The notes: a model not told the origin generated them from the letters alone. A stretch of 64,000 nt of DNA from Warburgia ugandensis (GCA_035236585.1 CP141126.1:9933001-9997000), one strand, 5' to 3'; numbered from the stretch's first letter, positions 11,761 to 24,720 are shown. Numbers and translations are program-made.

Positions 11761-11840
11761 CCAACCTTATTATTAATACTATTTGAAATTCTTGTATTCT
11801 ACCGTAATCTGCTTCAAAAACTTGTCACTTTTTTGTTTAT

Positions 11841-11949
11841 ATCATGGATGAAATTTTTTGTGCAAACAGCCTATTGTAAAATGCAAGATAAAGCTGCGTA
11901 TTAGAGCTTCGTGCACTAGGGCTGCCTTTTATCATGGATGAAAATTTTT
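11841..11949 (+). mobile_element. Au SINE remnant with internal deletion and target-site duplication
   Basis: Only about 72 bp remain (11859-11930): part of the middle ('aaaatgcaagataaagctgcgta') joined directly to the 3' end ('gagcttcgtgcactagggctgcc'). Flanks 'atcatggatgaaattttt' and 'atcatggatgaaaattttt' form the duplication. The target-site duplication survives although most of the body is missing. Confidence 0.85.
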
Positions 11950-12320
11950 ATAAAGGAAAACTTGGTTGCCGTTGCTGCTATTTAGAAACAAGAAAGAGCG
12001 TAATCTGTGAGTACCAGCCGAGAATTCTATAGCTGATCCGCTTAATCTAAAGTTGTTTGAAAACTTTTATTTGCTTCCACATGGATGAAGTTACTATTCA
12101 TGTGCTCCATTTCACCATGCATGTGTCGGCGTATTGAGGAACGATTTTCCGTTGAAGGTCGAGGTGCCAATTATTCCAGAAGGTCGGGGCACGCAGATTT
12201 GTTAACACTGGAAGATGGCTTCTTCCACTGACGCCACAATATGTGGTTGGGGCTTTGTATCTGCTACGCAGTTAATCGGTGTGGCACGGATCAGTACTTT
12301 CAACCAATTTTGTAGTTTCC

Positions 12321-12497
12321 ATTGAATGAGCTAGTTAGAAGGGGAGTCTTGGTGCAATGGTAAAATCGTCATGTGATCTAGAGGTCATGGGTTCAAGGCA
12401 TGAAAGTTGACATTGTGGTCTGCTCTTCTTGGAACCCTGCATACGCAGAGCTTCGTGCACTGGAACTGCTCTTTTTTATTGAACGAGCTAGTTACAA
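12321..12497 (+). mobile_element. Au SINE with 20-bp target-site duplication
   Basis: Body 12341-12477 with 'gagtcttggtgcaatgg', 'gaggtcatgggttcaagg' and 'gcttcgtgcactgg' plus T tail; part of the middle is deleted. Flanks 'attgaatgagctagttagaa' and 'attgaacgagctagttacaa' differ at two places. It is intergenic between ATG13 and the VTL gene. Confidence 0.93.
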
Positions 12498-12499
12498 AT

Positions 12500-15160
12500 T
12501 AAATTTTGTCTCTTTAGTCGGACAGTATGGTTAGAGTAGGGTTGGACCAGTTTCTCAATGATTTTGTTTATCTTTCCAATTTTATTGGATATCTCTGAAG
12601 AGGCCATGGGCATGCAGCCTACCAAGGAGGGTGGGTCATGCAGGCATCGGAAACTTAATAAAAAGCTCGAGAGATCATAAGTTAGGATCCATTCATCGGA
12701 TGATGTTTCATTAAATCAGATTTAAGATGAGATCCAGAAATAAGCGGTTCTGATCACATAATTTTGGTCCCACTATTAGTTTCTGCCGGTCATCTAATCA
12801 CACGTTGGGCTCAGGGGACCATTATATGACCTCAGACGTGCTTTCCTGGGAAAAATACTTAACACTAGAATCCAACTTGTAAGAGACATGCAAACCATCC
12901 CATTAATAAAAAAAAGAGACATGAAAACCATCATCGGATGTGTTGATCATCGGATCCATGGATCTAGTGGCGCCATGTTTGATGAAGTCAAAGAAGTATA
13001 CGCATGCCTATTTTATGTTTACCCTTTTCTTTCTTTTTCCTTTTTTTCTTTTAAATAGTGACATTTTAGATAAAATACCCACACCACACACGTCCAGTAC
13101 AAGTCTTGACTCCGTGATCTTCACATAATGGGACACCCTCCCACCCCACTGCCCAAACTAACGCACCCAAGGTTTACTTTTTCCTTGGAATTTTAGGTTT
13201 ACCACATCATCTTGGTCTTGGATCCAAAACAGAAGATCTCAGAATTTGTTTTTCATTTGGCGATACTAAATATTGCAATTTTTTATTTTTTCTTTCCTGA
13301 GTCTCTGCCTGCTTTCTCTCCCTCTCTTGTACGTGTGTCGGTGCTAACTTGGTGGATTCTCAATTCCAAACCACCCCCAACACCAGAACCATGAAAAGAT
13401 AGACCATTTGCGTTCATCGGTCAGCCTCTGGCCCATTGACCTTTCTTTTGTTTGTTTGTTTTTTTTTTCTTTTGTTAAACAATCTACTAAAAGAAGAAGA
13501 AACAAAGAAAGAATAAAAAAACAGCATGTTTGGATGCGCTTTTCTGTAGCCAACTCGTGACCTGCACGGTTGAAACCCAATCTTGCAATGGGTTTCTCTC
13601 CTCTCTCTCTTCTAAGTGGTCATTTTCTCTCTCCCTCATCTTTTACTAGATACATCAATTCATCATGTGATCAGGGGCCTGTATGATCATCTAGTAAGTA
13701 TGCTCTTTAATAGATTGACATTTGAAGATCAGATAGGTTGTGGAATATAGCTTGTTCCTAAAGCAAAGGACTTCCAGTGGGGTGGCACAAGACTTGTATG
13801 TCTTTGTTTCTTTTTCTTGGTCCCATAGTATGCATTCTGTGAAAGCCGTTTATGTGGTTTTTTCTTTTCGTATTTCTGAAGAAACACTTGGATCGAACAG
13901 ATTTGCCAAAGTTTTGTTTTTAAGTGCTTATATTTAGGAAAGTGATTCTGTAGTTTCTGCTTTTCTGAACATTAGAAATAGAAATGAAAAGAACAATTGC
14001 CACCAGTTGTCAATTGAGACGAATTCTAACATATTCTAATATTGTATATAAGCTCAAATAATAGATTCAAGTATCGTTGGAGCCACAAGTTTCCAATAAT
14101 ATGCTCCCATGCAAGCCCTGAATTGTCTTACCCCCTCTTAATTACAGTGAAGAAAGAAAAATTAAATAACAAGGAAAGGCTAAAAGAAGTGGTTTATCAC
14201 TCTTTACTTATTCCACTTCGATAGGATGATCCTAGACGGAAGCCTACACTGGTTCCCCAGCCAAAAAGTTTAACTACTCATTCTAATAATACTCTTTCCG
14301 TGGGTGAGGTATCCTTTTGGCATGGGACTGCCGAACCACGTGAGTTGCTTCTTGATGCTAAGATGCACCAAAAAGTTCTTTCCCAATGGGTTGGTTCATT
14401 TCGTCCTCCTATCTAAGTAATTCTCTGTTTTCGTTCGTGATCATGTTGGGCGAAAGATATAAGTAGAGGGGGTGTAAAGAACCAAAAGCCCTTCTTTGAA
14501 GTTCCTCCTAGGTACATGGCTTACATAACCGCTTCAACATTCTTGGAAAATGGCTTTTTAATGACTTAGCCATTCAATCTTTTGAACTAATTGTCAATTC
14601 ATTGGAGATATGTTTATGCTGGTGCAAATCTAGCTCAACCCAAGAATTACCGATCTATGAGGATAATATAACCAATCCATCCAAAAGAAAAAAAAGCATG
14701 ATACGGAGGAATAAAGAGTCAATCTTTTCTGATATATTATCTTCATTTGTTTCCGGTAGACACAGATACACACGAGCAGCCTCCAATCCCTGACCTGCCT
14801 GCCTCGAGAGAGGCTCCTCCTTGCCCCACTGCACCAGTAGTTCTTTGCTCAAAGAGAAACACTGTTCAGACTGAGCTTCCCGAACTAACTCCATGACCTA
14901 TTTATCAGACTTCACACCTTTGGATGATCCGACACATTCATCTTCTAGACTCTTTCCTAGATAGGCTACCTGCAAAACTCATGCCCCTTGGAGTCTTCTA
15001 GTCTTCTAAGTAGTGGTATTTCTCTACTTTCCTAAGTTTATAATAAAAAACTTTTCACTAAAAGAGCATGAATTTTTGCAGCTAACCTATACAGGGGACG
15101 ATGAAGAATCTGAACAGGTGAAAGGGTCATGGAGTCAGTCCTCAGTAATACAATTTTGTA
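12500..15160. other. Intergenic DNA, no supported gene
   Basis: No frame resembles a known protein. One stretch (about 14230-14415, plus strand) reads without a stop as a short polar peptide (DPRRKPTLVPQPKS...) and could be a relic of a coding sequence, but I cannot name a family. T-rich and GA-rich runs occur at 13010-13060 and 13440-13530. Confidence 0.5.
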
Positions 15161-15283
15161 TTACGTATTAGTAAATCATAAACATTTCCCAACTTCATAC
15201 GTTACACAAACCCAACTTCACAACAGAAACAGAAGAGAGGAGAAACTAGAACAATGACATAAGCTAGCCCTTCTTTCTGATAT

Positions 15284-15937
15284 CTACAGCCCATGAGGCC
15301 CGATCAACTTCATAAACCCAAACGTGACGGCCATGGCTAACCACCCACCCATTAAAACTCTAACACAAGACCTCACCAAAGGCACCTTCCCGAGCTTAGC
15401 CCCAACCCCACCAAAAACGAACAAAGCAACCGTAACCGCCACAATAATCATCGCCAACCTAATCTTATGGTGACGGACGAAAGCCGCCGCTAATAGTGGC
15501 ACCGTGGCCCCCACAGAAAACGCCAACGCTGACGCGGCCGCGGCCTGAACAGGGTTCGGCAACTGAACTTTCTCCCCTTCATTTTCACTATCAGCACCCT
15601 CTCTACTCTTCTCTCGCTTCATTTGCGCCACCTCGATATCCAACTGGGAGTAAACAGAAACAAACTCTCCAATCGCCATGCTACAAGCTCCGGCGACTAG
15701 CCCAGCAAAACCGGCCAGAATCACCGTTTTCACGTCTTCCTTGACAGCTCCGACTCCCATCATAAGCGAAGCCGTCGACACCAACCCATCGTTGGCTCCG
15801 AGAACTGCGGCTCGAAGCCATTGTGCTCTCTGTGAGTAGTCAAATTCCTCCTTCCCACCTTCTTGGTTCAGTTGTGGCCCGGCTCCCATGTCGGAGATTG
15901 TGAGCTTTGTTTCACGTGGATTTTCTAGGACTGCCAT
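15284..15937 (-). CDS. VTL: Vacuolar iron transporter-like protein (VTL, nodulin-21 type)
   Basis: A single-exon gene of 217 residues. The ATG at 15937 (MAVLENPRE) is preferred over an upstream in-frame ATG at 16015, because family members begin shortly before the 'DYSQRAQWLRAAVLGANDG' segment and the extra residues look like leader. The CCC1/VIT domain fills residues about 35-215, with 'LGANDGLVSTASLMMGVGAV', 'LAGFAGLVAGACSMAIGEFV' and 'VSVYSQLDIE' diagnostic. About five membrane segments are visible (roughly 43-62, 70-92, 130-152, 160-180, 190-212). The linker between the second and third is short and charged, lacking the long cytosolic metal-binding helices of true VIT1; this is the VTL arrangement. 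Known members move iron (or manganese) into the vacuole and are repressed under iron deficiency. Substrate here is inferred. Confidence 0.95.
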   Translation of the reverse strand: MAVLENPRETKLTISDMGAGPQLNQEGGKEEFDYSQRAQWLRAAVLGANDGLVSTASLMMGVGAVKEDVKTVILAGFAGLVAGACSMAIGEFVSVYSQLDIEVAQMKREKSREGADSENEGEKVQLPNPVQAAAASALAFSVGATVPLLAAAFVRHHKIRLAMIIVAVTVALFVFGGVGAKLGKVPLVRSCVRVLMGGWLAMAVTFGFMKLIGPHGL

Positions 15938-16023
15938 GAAGGAATGCAAAGAAATAAGGGCGTAAGTGTTAAACGAGAGAAGAGATGAAGATGGAGTGTG
16001 GAAGACACATGCCAAGAAGGAGG

Positions 16024-16030
16024 TATTTAT
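16024..16030 (-). promoter_or_regulatory. Candidate TATA box of the VTL gene
   Basis: On the minus strand the sequence reads ATAAATA about 90 bases upstream of the chosen VTL start codon. The spacing fits a short leader of about 60 bases. Position and motif only; no transcript data. Confidence 0.45.
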
Positions 16031-16039
16031 GGTGTGAAT

Positions 16040-18920
16040 TTCATTCTACTGTAGAAAAGATGATGACGGGCACTGAGGAAAGGGCAATGGGCCTCCCCGT
16101 GTTGGTATTGTGCATGCACCTTTACGCATGTATTTTTATGGTTTGCTAGTGTAGATTCTTTATATTTAAGCTGTTCTTTCCTCTTTCTAGTTGGCTTTAG
16201 CTGAGAGGGAGTTAACGGAGGAATCTTGTTTTCGCAGAGTATATGCAGTTGCTTTAACTTGATATTTTAATCTTGATTGTTGGTGTATTTATGAAATTTT
16301 AGGAGTTTTGATCAGTGTTTTCTTGCTCTTTTGGTTGGCTTCTGGTGCTTACTGTTACTCGAACAATTATACGTTGTGGATTGTACAACTTACAGTAATT
16401 AAAGAGTAATAGTACTGCAGTTGCAGCAATATATATTACTGCTAGACCAGCTGTTATACTTTATGTAAAACCACGTTTACCTTCCTAGTTACTTCATCCA
16501 TAAATCTAGATCTTCCAAGTTAGACCATGGCTGAAAGTTACACCAATGTGAATGATTATAGTTGGCAAAGACATGGATGGTTCCAAGAGACTGTTCACTA
16601 ACCAAGCAGTTCGAATAAGTCGGGAAAGTGATTTGATGTCATAATTTCTTGTTCAATGGTATGGATCAATGGGCATTTCAAATTCGTACAATATACAAAA
16701 TCTTATCTTTTCGTAGTTATTTTGGAATAAAATTAGTTAGAATATGCTTGTCGAAGGACTAATCTCCATCCGCCTCGTAGTAATTACATGACCGTTTTCG
16801 CTGTTAGATACCACTTGATGCCCAATGGGCGTGAATTCCTCTCTGCCCATGCGTTCTATTATTTTCTACTTAAGTTGATTGCAGCAGTTTGGTCAGTAAA
16901 CCAAGTAGTTCCTGCTAGGAGAAATGCTAAACGGAAGCCCCTTCGAAAGCACTTCCATAGAAGCACGCGACTTTTGCATGAAGGAGCCCATCTTTGGATG
17001 ATCACCCTGCTCATCTGATAACTCAGGCTTTAGACATCCTAAGTTCAAATGCCAGTAGATAGAAATTAGTTTGTATAACAGTTGTTTAAATTCAACTCCC
17101 AACAACATGGGTTTTAAGATGCTAGAATCATCTATTCATCTTATTTTTTTGTTTACGAGATATAGGAAAGCCAGGCCAATCAAGATGCACAGGTCAGATC
17201 ATCCAAGAGGATGCTTCCATTTATTATTCTCTCTCCTCCTAGAAACCAAAAGAATAACTGAGTGCGTGTTTGGGAAACTTGTTTTTATTTCCCAAATACG
17301 TACTGACTTTAAGATGATAACGAATAAGTAATATATTTGTTTATGAAAACTTGCTCCACAAGATGACCACTGAGAAACCAAAAGGAGGTGAGGAAAAAAG
17401 GGGGGGAAAAATAGATGCATGGAATCCCGAAGAAAGAGGAAAGAAGTAGATGCTTTAAGGCAGTTATACCTGTAAGACTCATGTCTGTGGTGTGAGCTAA
17501 GACAAGACAAAGGAAGCTTATATTGAAAAAACAAGAAAAGGGGAAAAAGATGAGCGTTTCGGTTTCTGTTCTGCCTTTCGGTTTCTATTTCAGGAGATTG
17601 TAGTTAAAAAAATCATGGAATAATTGAAAATATTTTAATAACTCCAGACTACTTCATCCCTAATTAATCTCCAACAGTTTAGAAGTTCTTAGACTTCTTG
17701 TTTGAATTCAGTGCTATCTTAGGGAAATTAGAATGCATATTTCGAAAAAAAAATTCATAAATAATTCGTCTAATTTGTGTCACTTGTTAATCTAATTACA
17801 GGTTCAAATTAAAAGCTTCAGTTCTCAAACTTCTCATAAATGTTTTCTAATCTTCCGAGTATTCGTGTTGCCATGTGGTGCAGTATGTGATGCGTACAGA
17901 AATACGAAAAATTTTTTCTCTTCTTTATTGAAAAATATAATTTCCTCATAATGTGATCTAGTAAGTGGGATGATGGATTGCTGAATCGATTCCCACTGGT
18001 TAGTATGAGAAAGTGCATGGACAAATAAGAACAGTAAATTGTTAGGAGTGTGCTTTCCACATGACTGTCACCCACCATTATCTAGTTGGATCTTTAAATG
18101 GATTTTTTATCCCTTTTTATTCGTCTTTCCTGTTTTTTTATTGCTCCCCACTCAATTGAGAGCTTGTCTAGTGTGGGGTTTGACTGCTTTTTCCTTTGAT
18201 TTTCTCTTTACCAATTGGGGGTCCCTTCTAGAATCCATCATTGGGTGGTCACTGATTGTATTTCTTATCAATGTCAATGGTGAGCTCATGTTATAGCGGA
18301 GCTGAGGGTTAATTAATGATTAGTTTAAGTTACTCAACAGAGGCCGTTAGATCTTTGGTCTGTTTGGTAGTACCTGATCATTGTGCTGAAGAACTTTGAG
18401 GTCTTGCGTCTCCTACAATCCAATTCTTTTATCAGTGGGAACACATCATCTTAGACAGGTAATGTGCCAAGAATATTAACTATATATCTGTAATTCAATC
18501 CCTCCGAATGATTAAGATACCGCTTGTATTATTGATTTCAAACCATCTCATCCGTCCATGAATTGTTAGGATCATCAAAAGACGAAACTATTCACAAAGT
18601 TGGGTTTTTTTTTCTCCCTTTTTTTTAAGTGGCACTAAGAGTCCCCGGTTAAAAGCATAGGAGTTTACGCAATCTCTCTCTCTTAAAAATCCAAGCGGCT
18701 AATCATGTTTGGCATACACGAATTAGATAATTTGTGAGAAACAAATGAATTTGGATGATCTTGACTACTTGGTGATCATGAGGTTTCATATCTAGCCTTC
18801 TAAGCCATTCGAAATAATGATGAATAGCTTAGATCTATAAAAAACTATCACTGCTCATGAGAGAGTTAATATGAGCTTCTCCCATGTTTTTGAGGTGGAC
18901 TCCAACCAAAACTCATTTCT
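16040..18920. other. Intergenic DNA upstream of VTL, nothing recognised
   Basis: AT-rich sequence without supported genes on either strand. Short open frames lack domain resemblance and show no consistent codon preference. Part of the first kilobase presumably includes VTL promoter elements. Confidence 0.5.

Positions 18921-18924
<4 letters not shown>

Positions 18925-18961
<37 letters not shown>
18925..18961. repeat. (CT)n microsatellite
   Basis: About 18 CT dinucleotides in an uninterrupted run. Confidence 0.95.
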
Positions 18962-18966
<5 letters not shown>

Positions 18967-19140
18967 AGCTACAGGCTCTTATTAGGTGTGTTTTTAATAT
19001 TCAACAAAGAACAACAACAACAAACAGTTTTGTACATACGATGGCTTCAAGGCAGATCTTTGACCCACATGACAATCACGACTATGCTGGTCATGATATG
19101 GCTCATGGGGGAGAATGAGGAAAATAATAGAAACATCTAG

Positions 19141-19292
19141 GTCAACGATCTTGAGGTCACGGGTTTAAGGCGTGGAAACAGCCTCTTGCAAAATGCATAG
19201 TAAGACTGCGTACTATTAACTCTTGTAGTCTGCCCCTTCCATGAACCCTGCATACATGAAAGCTTTATGCAGATGGACTGCCTTTTTCTTTT
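19141..19292 (+). mobile_element. Au SINE, 5' truncated
   Basis: Starts in the middle of the tRNA-like head ('caacgatcttgaggtcacgg') and continues with 'gcctcttgcaaaatgc', 'actgcgtacta', 'ctgcatacatgaaagc' and 'ggactgccttttt'. No clear target-site duplication was seen. Confidence 0.85.
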
Positions 19293-19294
19293 AA

Positions 19295-22200
19295 TCAACG
19301 TCAGCGACTGTACCAACACAAGAAACGACTCAAATTTGAGGATGCCGTGACATGATGGCATAGCAGATTGATGATGACTTGGACAATCATAGGCCGGTGC
19401 ATGGCATACAATCTCAATCCATGATACTAGCACTAGATGAATTCACAGCCAATTAACAGTAGCTAGGATGTAGGAAGTAGATAGCAATTGCGAGGATAGC
19501 AAACAACGGGGACCCATTCGTTCGACTATCCATGTTGGTCATTACTAGAAACCAATAAGTAGCGGTTTCTACTTTCACATATGATCCCATCTGCATGATT
19601 TCTAACTATATGACGTGTACTTCTGATTTTTGTTGCTATATCTACACAGCGTACTAACTTCCCGCTGCAGTCAGAAAAAAGATATCCACAAAACTAGATT
19701 ATGGTTAGACTGGTAGTGGAGAATTTCACATTCTCAAAAAGAAAGAGAGGAACTGATCGTCTGCTTAAAATGGGCAGGCCAGGGGCCTGCTATGGATAAG
19801 GAATCATAAAATGTCCAACAGAATTTGTCTAAGAATTAATGTGGGGCCTAGTATGATTGATCCTAATCAAAATCATTAACTGTTGGCTCCTAGAAACAAT
19901 GAGCGAATGCCAATCTTTTGTATAAAACAATCTTGGGCCTCGGATTCTCCTAAGAGCGTTTTAATATCATCTCCTGAACCGTCTCTTTTCCACCTCACAG
20001 TGATACTGGTAAAGTAGACCTAGGCTCTAGGGCCTGGATACTCAGCGATCCAGAGAGTTTATCTTCTAGGCCATATCCCAGATAAGTCTGACCCCAAAAC
20101 TTCTTCTCATGGATGATGTTAACCTCTGTCAGATCTGCTAAGATTTTTTCTACTTTTCTGTTTGTGTATTTTTAACTTATTAGCAGGCAGTTGTCCACTA
20201 CAAACAATTAATAATGGTTAAGATCAATCAATGGATATGCTTTTTGGTGCATGAACTACCTATCATGCAGGCCAAAAGATTAGCAGTTTGGACTGCCAAG
20301 GTCTAGGCAGAACATATACTATTAACTGGTAAAAATCATTGCCCAAATCTACACTAGCAAACATACCAAATAAGGACTCTTTCTTTAGACACTTTTCTAT
20401 ACGAAACCACTAAGATCATGCACTACAGTCACGTCAACTTGTCCAATGTGGTAAAGAAAGAAAATCCAATACCACAAATTCAAGCGGTTAGCATGGAAGG
20501 AATCCATATTAAGAACTAGGCTGCAGATGATTGTGCCGAGTCTTTAAGTCTGTAAGGTGCCCCTTGTCTAATGTACACCTTGTCGCTGCCCTCATTTGGG
20601 AGGCAAGCTGCTCTTGTTGTTATTGTTGCAGCTGTTTTCATATTGCACAATGTCGAGCATCTCCTCCACTATAAGAAAAAGTAAACAAGATAAGCCACAT
20701 TCATGAAATTATTGCAGGATGCACTTGCAAAACTGCCTGCAGCTTTGAATAAATGCCCTCGCTTGAGGAACATGAGCAGCTAGCCCTGTGACAAAAGTTG
20801 CTGTCGTTCTCCAACCAAAAGGTTGCGAGTTCGTCCTACAAACTTTTTAGAGGAAAAAGGCCACGGTAGACATCTGTGGTTTTACTTTCGTTGATGGACC
20901 TAGAAGACAGTACCCTCCAAATATGGTGCAATGCTCAATTTTCTAGGCCAGCATTGGCCAAAGATATGTCCAATCTAGACTACTGAGCTTGTAAACTATC
21001 AGCAGGTCACCCACATGATTTTGGTTCCATGTACCGAATGAATATCCCGTTTGCATGATACAGGCCAACAATGATCAGTGGCTCACATTTCTCTGGCCGA
21101 ATGCAAAGCGTAAACAAAAGGCTTTACCCATTAAGTGTCTAGAATCGTCGAATATAAGTAAAATCATCACTAGTACTGGATCCCAAAGGTAAAATTAACA
21201 CATTAGAAATGTCAGGTAAGAGAGTGGGAGCCAATTTTGTTTAGCTTTTTACATAGAAATAGTTACTCTGTTAATACATGTGTTAAGGATTAAAGCACAA
21301 GAGAGTCCCACCAAATCTATCTTGCCAGAAGACATGTTCATTGTCTGAATATTGCTACTGCATGAGAATTGTTCGATGGTTATCCTTCAATAATGTTGTT
21401 CTTGAAACCCCCAAAGAACCTTACGGAATAACTTTTCCTCCACCTACGCTGTGAAAATTCGATGGCCATTGAAGAAAGACAAACAGATTGAACTTTGATG
21501 AGACACAACGATGTATGAAATGGAATTGTCGATAATGGGAAAGAATATTTTGTAGGCATTTGTAGCATCTTTTCAAGTCAATTTTGTTTATGGCTTGCGC
21601 GTATAAATTAGAATAGGGGAAGCAAGTACAACTAGGTCCAAACTTTGGTGTCAAAAGCCTCTCATTGTCCGAGTCCCTTTTTATTTGAAGGTCGTAAATT
21701 TTATTAGATAGTATGAGAAGTTTTAAAGGAAAGGTTCAACCTGATAGAAAGAAAAAATGGGGAGGGGGAGAATCACAACAATTTCCTCCACTCCCACAAT
21801 CAGATAGTGCACTAGCCAACACCTTTCTTGATCAAAGATGCCCATCCAAAGAGTAGGACGATTGATATCCTCCTTAGCCTCTTGATCCGCCCTCTCTCTC
21901 ATTAGTAGATATGAGGGTGTGTAGTATCTTGAAGTTTTGATTTTTCAATGACATACACATCTCTTCCACGACATAGATGTGCTTCCAAGGGGCATTTGTC
22001 GGATCCTTCATCCACATTATTGCATTTGTTGAATCGCCCTAGACTATGCAAGGAGATCAGAGTGATTGTGTGAGGACTCAGAATACCTTCTCTAACCGGG
22101 AGGATCTCTACATTAATTGCATGAACTGGTCCAGCTGGACCCAAAAATTCGGCTAAGGTCCAAGTCCGTATCTTAGACAGCCCAAGCACCAAAAACCATC

Positions 22201-23010
22201 TTCATCACTAGTCTTAAGAAATCAAATGAGCATACACGTTGGATCAGCCACTGCTGGGTCCCATTACAGTAGAGTTATCTAGAACCTTACCTTAAGGTTG
22301 TGCCTCCTGCATCATTCCTCGTTGATAAAAGAGGGAATTTCACGCAAGGCTGTGTCTGAAGAGACTCATGCAGTAGACAATCTTAACCATCTGAGTTCTC
22401 AAGAACTTTTATTCTGTTAATTCTAAGCATTTTGAGACGTCCATTTTATATGGCAGAGCAAGAAAGCGTCAAAACATTCAAATGAGAAAACTTTTGATGC
22501 AGGACGAGTTGAAGATGCCATTAGATCAATGATTGCCTGGGATCACCACGATAAATGAGTCCCACGTTACTTCTAGCTCCTAGGATGCTAAGTGCACCGT
22601 TGTCTGACCGATTAGCTCACAAAACCTCAGATTGCTAAACCTAGCCAAAGTAAGCCTCTAATTTGGCGCAGTTGACTCAATGATGCAACTGGTTCCAAAG
22701 CTCCTGCGCAGTCCAAGAAAGCCTTCATATTGGTCCAAACCCATCTAAAGCAAGGGAAAGTCTTGAAACCAAACCTCATACTGTGATAGGCTCATCCTTT
22801 CAACTGTTAGGAGCGTTTTCATACGTTACAGAGTTCACTCCTGAAATAATATGAAATTAGCTCGCTTGGGGTCCCACTTCGAAAAGAAAAGTAGCCTGAA
22901 ATTAAGGTCTTTGGCACATATTAAGCAGTGGCTATAAATGAAGGGCGTGATATAATAGCCCCTTATCTTTCATTTAGCAGCCCCTTACTAATGCTGTAGA
23001 CGGCTATAAT
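19295..23010. other. Intergenic DNA, no supported gene
   Basis: No protein family or RNA gene recognised. Around 20775-20835 a stretch ('agccctgtgac' ... 'gaggttcgtcc'-like) weakly resembles the A and B boxes of a tRNA-derived SINE of another family, but it is too diverged to call. Open frames in 21380-21660 and 21902-22192 lack domain resemblance. Confidence 0.5.
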
Positions 23011-23013
23011 TCT

Positions 23014-23093
23014 AGATGACCCTATATTTGTGAAAATCTGAAATATTTTTGAAAATCTGAAGATTCAGATTTTCACAAATATAGGGGTCATCT
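23014..23093. repeat. Short foldback (inverted repeat of about 30 bp)
   Basis: The arm 'gaccctatatttgtgaaaat' region at 23014-23043 is the reverse complement, with one single-base gap, of 23063-23093, around a 19-base spacer that itself repeats 'gaaaatctga'. A TA run follows directly. It could be a deletion derivative of a MITE or a simple palindromic duplication. Confidence 0.85.
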
Positions 23094-23929
23094 ATATATA
23101 TATATATATTACTTTTAGTTATAAAATGAACAGTCAAAAGTTTCACTGTCTATTTGATAACTGAAAGAGGCAATGGCTGGAATCATCTAATAGATGAGAA
23201 TTTTATAGTATGACCTAAGTCAAGGGAAACATTACAATTTTGGGTCTTCATAGATCTAAGGCCACTTGGAGTTATAGCTGTCTCAAGAATTTTTCTTAGA
23301 GACCTAATGAATTAAAAAGGGGACTGTTATATGATAACCCATGAAGGGAAGTCATTGAGAGCTTATGTAGCTGGTAGTGGGATATGTGAGTTGTTCTGTT
23401 CTTTTACAAGCCTACATATCCACACGTATCACGTCCAAACTCAGTTTTGGACTAGTGGTCATCTAAGGCCCGTGATATAATCGAAGGTTGAACAGAATGT
23501 GATAAGGATCAATAAGAGGGATCGAGCAAGAACCAAGAAGTGCCGGAAAAACCATTCTGGGAAGAAATTACAGAGAATTTGGCTGAAGAGGAGAGAAGAC
23601 GAAGGTAGGAAGATCTTAATCAAGGAATTCAGTGGACAAAGGTGAAGTCCGAAAAGAGGCAATTAGATAAAGCCAGCGAAGCAAGAAAACATGCAAAGTA
23701 CACCGATTGGATAAACTGCACTTGCGGATTTTTCAACTTCAAAAGAAGATTAATTTGCTGGAGGTGCACGAAAATCTGGTCAGGTTTTGATAAGGAGGCC
23801 CTCATCTTCTAAAAAACCCTAATTCGGAGAAAGCAAAGGGTTCCAAGGATCTAAGAGAGCGTATGACAGAGAAGAGAAGCGTCAAGAATCAAGTCACTGG
23901 GCAAGTCCGAAAACATACAAGGAGATTCT

Positions 23930-24720
23930 CGGTGGTACCAATCATGCGGCCGAGATTACCCGGACTTTGCACGTATCAAAGTGCCTGATTGCCGAGTGGA
24001 GCAGAATACTGGTATTCTAGACCGTACGATTATTGGGAGGCAGCAGCTGAATGACTGGGATAAAAGAACTGTTAAAGACTGGGGAGAAAATAACAGGAAT
24101 CTAAAAAACTAGGTGGAATAGTGGACTGCAGATCATAGGTTAGAAGCCCTAATTGTCCTCCCATCCGAGGAAGCAGTAGAGGGAGCCTTCTCCAATTGGA
24201 ACTTGATGAAATTCAAACCTTTCAAGAAAATGCATGCATGGTGATCGAACTTTTTTACACCTAAATATCTGTTCAGTCTCACTATCAAGGGAGTGCCATT
24301 GCAAGGATGGTGTGTCGATACCCTTAAAGATATCTCTAGCAAGTTTGGTTTGTTTCTCTGGATTCAGTTAGCTTCTCTGGTTTCAAAAGATGAGAGGCCA
24401 AGATCACCGTGCGAACTTTCGGGAAGTCACCTACGGGTTCTCGATTGAAAATCAAAGTGAAGGGTATTGATTGCGGGATCGAGGTTTTATTAGAGTGGCT
24501 TAGTTGTGATCCAAACAAAGAGGATACCTACGCCCAGTCCCCGGACTCCGGCAAGGTAGGAACCGGTCCGGGAAGCGCTTCTAGCATGCTATCCAACGGG
24601 CATTACATGCATGGTAATAGAATGCCAAGACTCCTCAAACATGTAAATCGTAAGAATAATAATGGTTTCGTCATCGATTTCAGCTATCTAATCTTCGTAG
24701 ATATGAAACGAACGTAAGTA
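23930..24720 (+). mobile_element. L1-type LINE, first-ORF (gag-like) remnant
   Basis: Conceptual reading shows 'NWNLMKFKPFKK', 'FTPKYLFSLTIKGVPLQGW' and 'SSKFG' in order. This resembles the DUF4283 / zinc-knuckle protein region of plant L1 elements, where an 'xIKGVPLHxW' word is typical. Frameshifts and stops interrupt it. Boundaries are approximate and the assignment is by motif memory only. It precedes a matching C-terminal L1 piece at 25.5-26.45 kb with the reverse-transcriptase core missing between them. Confidence 0.55.

Noticed and set aside
15496-15744. Plus-strand 82-residue frame
   Set aside because: It is the antisense shadow of the VTL coding region.
20775-20835. tRNA-like A/B box text, possible second SINE family
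   Set aside because: Only short stretches resemble the boxes and no body, tail or duplication is visible.
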